From the NCBI GenBank assembly GCA_031292735.1, contig JARLGP010000148.1, forward strand, positions 1 to 8,193: DNA of 8,193 nucleotides, written 5' to 3'. A program made the position numbers and the translations under genes. The stretch comes from Holophaga sp. (GTDB lineage: Bacteria; Acidobacteriota; Holophagae; Holophagales; Holophagaceae). Positions 6,711 through 8,193 of the stretch are shown piece after piece. Positions within the stretch are counted from its first letter, which is position 1, and each line of letters starts with the position of its first letter. The notes below the pieces were generated by a model. That model made no database searches, had not been told where the DNA came from, and was given only the letters and a program-made list of their open reading frames with translations.

Positions 6711-7967
6711 ATGCCAAGCCGTCTGGCCGCCATCGTCGAACACCTCCGCCAGGGCACGTTCTCGTCCCTGTGCGTGCGCAACTACCGGCTCTACTACTTC
6801 GGGCAGATCATCTCCACCTCGGGCACCTTCATGCAGCAGGTGGCCCAGGCGTGGCTGGTGCTCAGCCTGACCCACTCCGGCAAGGCCCTGGGCCTGGCCA
6901 CCGCCCTGCAGTTCCTGCCGATCCTGCTGCTGGGCCCGTACGGCGGGGTCATCACCGACCGCATCCCCAAACGGAAGATCCTGTTCTACACCCAGTCCAT
7001 TTCCGGGCTGCTGGCCCTGGCCCTGGGCACCCTGGTGGCCACCGGCCTGGTGCGGGTCTGGATGGTCTACGTGCTGGCTTCCTGCCTGGGCCTGGTCAAC
7101 GTGTTCGACAATCCCACCCGGCAGACCTTCCACATCGAGCTGGTGGGGCCCGACCACGTGCGCAACGCGGTCACCCTGTACTCGATCCTGGTGAACCTGG
7201 CCCGCATCGTCGGGCCGGCCATCGCCGGGGTCCTCATCGAAACCGTCGGGATGGCGCCCTGCTTCTTCATCAACGGGGTCTCCTTCGCGGCGGTGGTGAG
7301 CATGCTGGCCATGATGAACCCCGGGGAACTGCTCACCTCGCCGCCGGTGCCGGCCAGCCGCGGGCAGATCCGGGAGGGCTTCCGCTACGTGGCGGCCACC
7401 CCCGCGGTGAGTTCCAGCCTGCTGATGCTGGCCATCGTCGGCACCCTCACCTTCGAATTCCAGGTGAGCCTGCCGCTCCTGGCGCAGTTCACCTTCCAGG
7501 GCGACGCCCGCAGCTACGCCTTCCTGACCTCCGCCATGGGACTGGGCGCGGCCGTGGGGGGCCTCTGCTTCGCCAGCCGCAAGGGCTTCGCCCCCCGGAA
7601 GCTGGTGGGCGCCTCCCTGCTGTTCGGGCTGGCGGTCCTGGCCGCGGCCTTCATGCCGAGCCTGGCGCTCACCGGGCTGGCCATGGTGGCGGTGGGGGCC
7701 TGCTCCATCAACTTCTCGTCCCTGGGCAACAGCACCCTGCAGTTGGGCAGCGCCCCGCACATGCGCGGCCGGGTGATGTCGCTCTGGTCGGTGTCCTTCC
7801 TGGGCTCCACCGCCATCGGCGGGCCCATCGTCGGCTGGTGCGCCGAGGCCGCCGGAGCGCGCTGGGGGCTGGCGCTGGGCGGCCTGGCTGCCCTGGCCGC
7901 CGCGGCGCTGGGCTCGTTCGTCCTGCGCGCGCGGACGGTGGAACTGCGGCCCGGCCTGGATCCCTGA
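6711..7967 (+). CDS. MFS efflux-type transporter (EntS/DHA3-like)
   Basis: This encodes a 418-residue major-facilitator protein with about 12 hydrophobic segments. The opening NYRLYYFGQIISTSGTFMQQ followed by VAQAWLVLSLT is the signature start of the MFS_3 / EntS-like exporter group. Motif A is GVITDRIPKRK, with D83-R84, in the loop after helix 2. Helix 4 and its flank carry VFDNPTRQTFHIELVG, and the second half has HMRGRVMSLWSVSFLGSTAIGG, both typical of this group. Such proteins export siderophores, macrolides or other small molecules by proton antiport; the substrate here is unknown. It is not related in substrate type to the ACS transporter before it and is separated from it by a strong hairpin, so it is probably its own unit. 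The ATG at 6711 has only a weak GGGA ribosome site at 6699-6702. Confidence 0.87.
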   Translation: MPSRLAAIVEHLRQGTFSSLCVRNYRLYYFGQIISTSGTFMQQVAQAWLVLSLTHSGKALGLATALQFLPILLLGPYGGVITDRIPKRKILFYTQSISGLLALALGTLVATGLVRVWMVYVLASCLGLVNVFDNPTRQTFHIELVGPDHVRNAVTLYSILVNLARIVGPAIAGVLIETVGMAPCFFINGVSFAAVVSMLAMMNPGELLTSPPVPASRGQIREGFRYVAATPAVSSSLLMLAIVGTLTFEFQVSLPLLAQFTFQGDARSYAFLTSAMGLGAAVGGLCFASRKGFAPRKLVGASLLFGLAVLAAAFMPSLALTGLAMVAVGACSINFSSLGNSTLQLGSAPHMRGRVMSLWSVSFLGSTAIGGPIVGWCAEAAGARWGLALGGLAALAAAALGSFVLRARTVELRPGLDP

Positions 7968-7977
7968 GCCGTCAGGG
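7962..7977. terminator. Short hairpin between converging genes, possible bidirectional terminator
   Basis: CCCTGA (7962-7967) and TCAGGG (7972-7977) form a perfect 6-bp stem with the tetraloop GCCG. The left arm contains the TGA stop of the MFS gene, and the hairpin sits two bases beyond the stop of the minus-strand gene. The position suits a shared terminator for converging transcripts, but neither side has a real T-run, so efficiency is doubtful. Confidence 0.35.
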
Positions 7978-7979
7978 CT

Positions 7980-8162
7980 TCACTCCGGGTTGTACGCGGG
8001 ATTTTCTGGGCCGGTGGCCGGGTTGGCTTTCGGGTTGGTGTCCGGGCTGGCGTGCTTGAGGAAGTCGCGGTGCTGGGGTTCCAGGCAGGCCAGGGCCGGG
8101 CCGAAGATGGCCAAGCCGAGGAGGGCCGCGCCGATGGTGCGAAGGATGGAACGGATTTTCAT
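7980..8162 (-). CDS. Small exported Asn-Pro-rich protein (hypothetical)
   Basis: This encodes a 60-residue protein with no recognised family. It begins MKIRSILR, followed by a hydrophobic core at residues about 10-21, then GPALA-C at 21-26. That is a normal Sec signal peptide, with either signal peptidase I cleavage after A25 (A-L-A) or, less well, a lipobox at C26. The lipobox is poor because L is at -2 and not -3. The mature part is only about 35 residues: a charged segment (LEPQHRDFLKHA), then a tail with four Asn-Pro pairs (residues 43-44, 47-48, 54-55 and 58-59). C26 is its only cysteine. The ribosome site is weak (AAGG about eight bases before the ATG). It converges on the MFS gene with a 12-base gap. 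The signal peptide and clean ORF make it credible; function is unknown. Confidence 0.6.
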   Translation of the reverse strand: MKIRSILRTIGAALLGLAIFGPALACLEPQHRDFLKHASPDTNPKANPATGPENPAYNPE

Positions 8163-8193
8163 GCGAGGCCTTGGTTGGGTGGATCCCGGGCAT

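Noticed and set aside
5399..6781. 460-codon minus-strand frame across the ACS transporter
   Set aside because: Antisense shadow: rich in His, Gly, Gln and Glu, with no domain, while the + strand gives a well-formed 12-helix transporter with a strong ribosome site.
6582..7760. 392-codon minus-strand frame across the second MFS gene
   Set aside because: Same reason: low-complexity His/Gly/Gln chain opposite a recognisable MFS protein.
6770..8059. 429-codon + frame overlapping the second MFS gene
   Set aside because: An out-of-frame reading made of Arg, Gly, Pro, His and Ala with no hydrophobic pattern. The other frame carries MFS motifs.
7972..8193. 73-codon minus-strand frame overlapping the small secreted protein
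   Set aside because: It shares the DNA of the 60-residue frame but has no signal peptide and a Pro/His/Arg-rich chain. The 60-residue frame has a clear export signal.
1..8193. CRISPR, insertion sequence, tRNA, rRNA or phage-defence features
   Set aside because: No regularly spaced repeats, transposase motifs, cloverleaf-like or rRNA-like stretches or defence domains were seen on either strand.

Overview
This is an 8.2-kb window from a GC-rich bacterial chromosome (roughly two thirds G+C by eye). Shine-Dalgarno sites are clear, genes are tightly packed, and most lie on the + strand. Nothing in the window fixes the taxon. The gene content and composition would suit a GC-rich Gram-negative such as an acidobacterium or a proteobacterium, but this is a guess. 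No RNA gene, insertion sequence, CRISPR array or phage gene is visible.

Region 1 (1-1359) holds housekeeping-type genes: the C-terminal end of a phosphoketolase, a small YtxH-like one-helix membrane protein, and a PIG-L/LmbE-family zinc deacetylase that starts at GTG. All three are on the + strand with short gaps.

Region 2 (1360-6640) is the core of the window, a self-contained lactate-oxidation locus. It begins with a GntR/FCD-family regulator that has a TTG start. Its upstream region contains a TTGACA box and a perfect TGTATACA palindrome, a likely operator. After a 199-bp leader come lutA, lutB and lutC, which encode the three-part iron-sulfur L-lactate (2-hydroxyacid) dehydrogenase complex, and then an MFS transporter of the organic-anion (ACS/DgoT/SLC17-like) type. 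The likely logic is that the transporter imports a 2-hydroxy-acid anion, LutABC oxidises it to the 2-keto acid (lactate to pyruvate), and the GntR protein senses the substrate and controls both itself and the operon. Pairing LutABC with an ACS-type carrier instead of a LldP/LutP lactate permease is the main biological oddity, and it leaves the true substrate open.

Region 3 (6641-8193) has a strong GC-rich hairpin, then a second and unrelated MFS transporter of the EntS/DHA3-like drug or siderophore exporter type. Last comes a convergent minus-strand gene for a 60-residue exported peptide with four Asn-Pro pairs. A short perfect hairpin sits between the two converging stop codons.

I found no convincing undescribed system. 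The best leads are the LutABC/ACS-transporter pairing, the TGTATACA operator, the lutA leader, and the small Asn-Pro-rich secreted protein.
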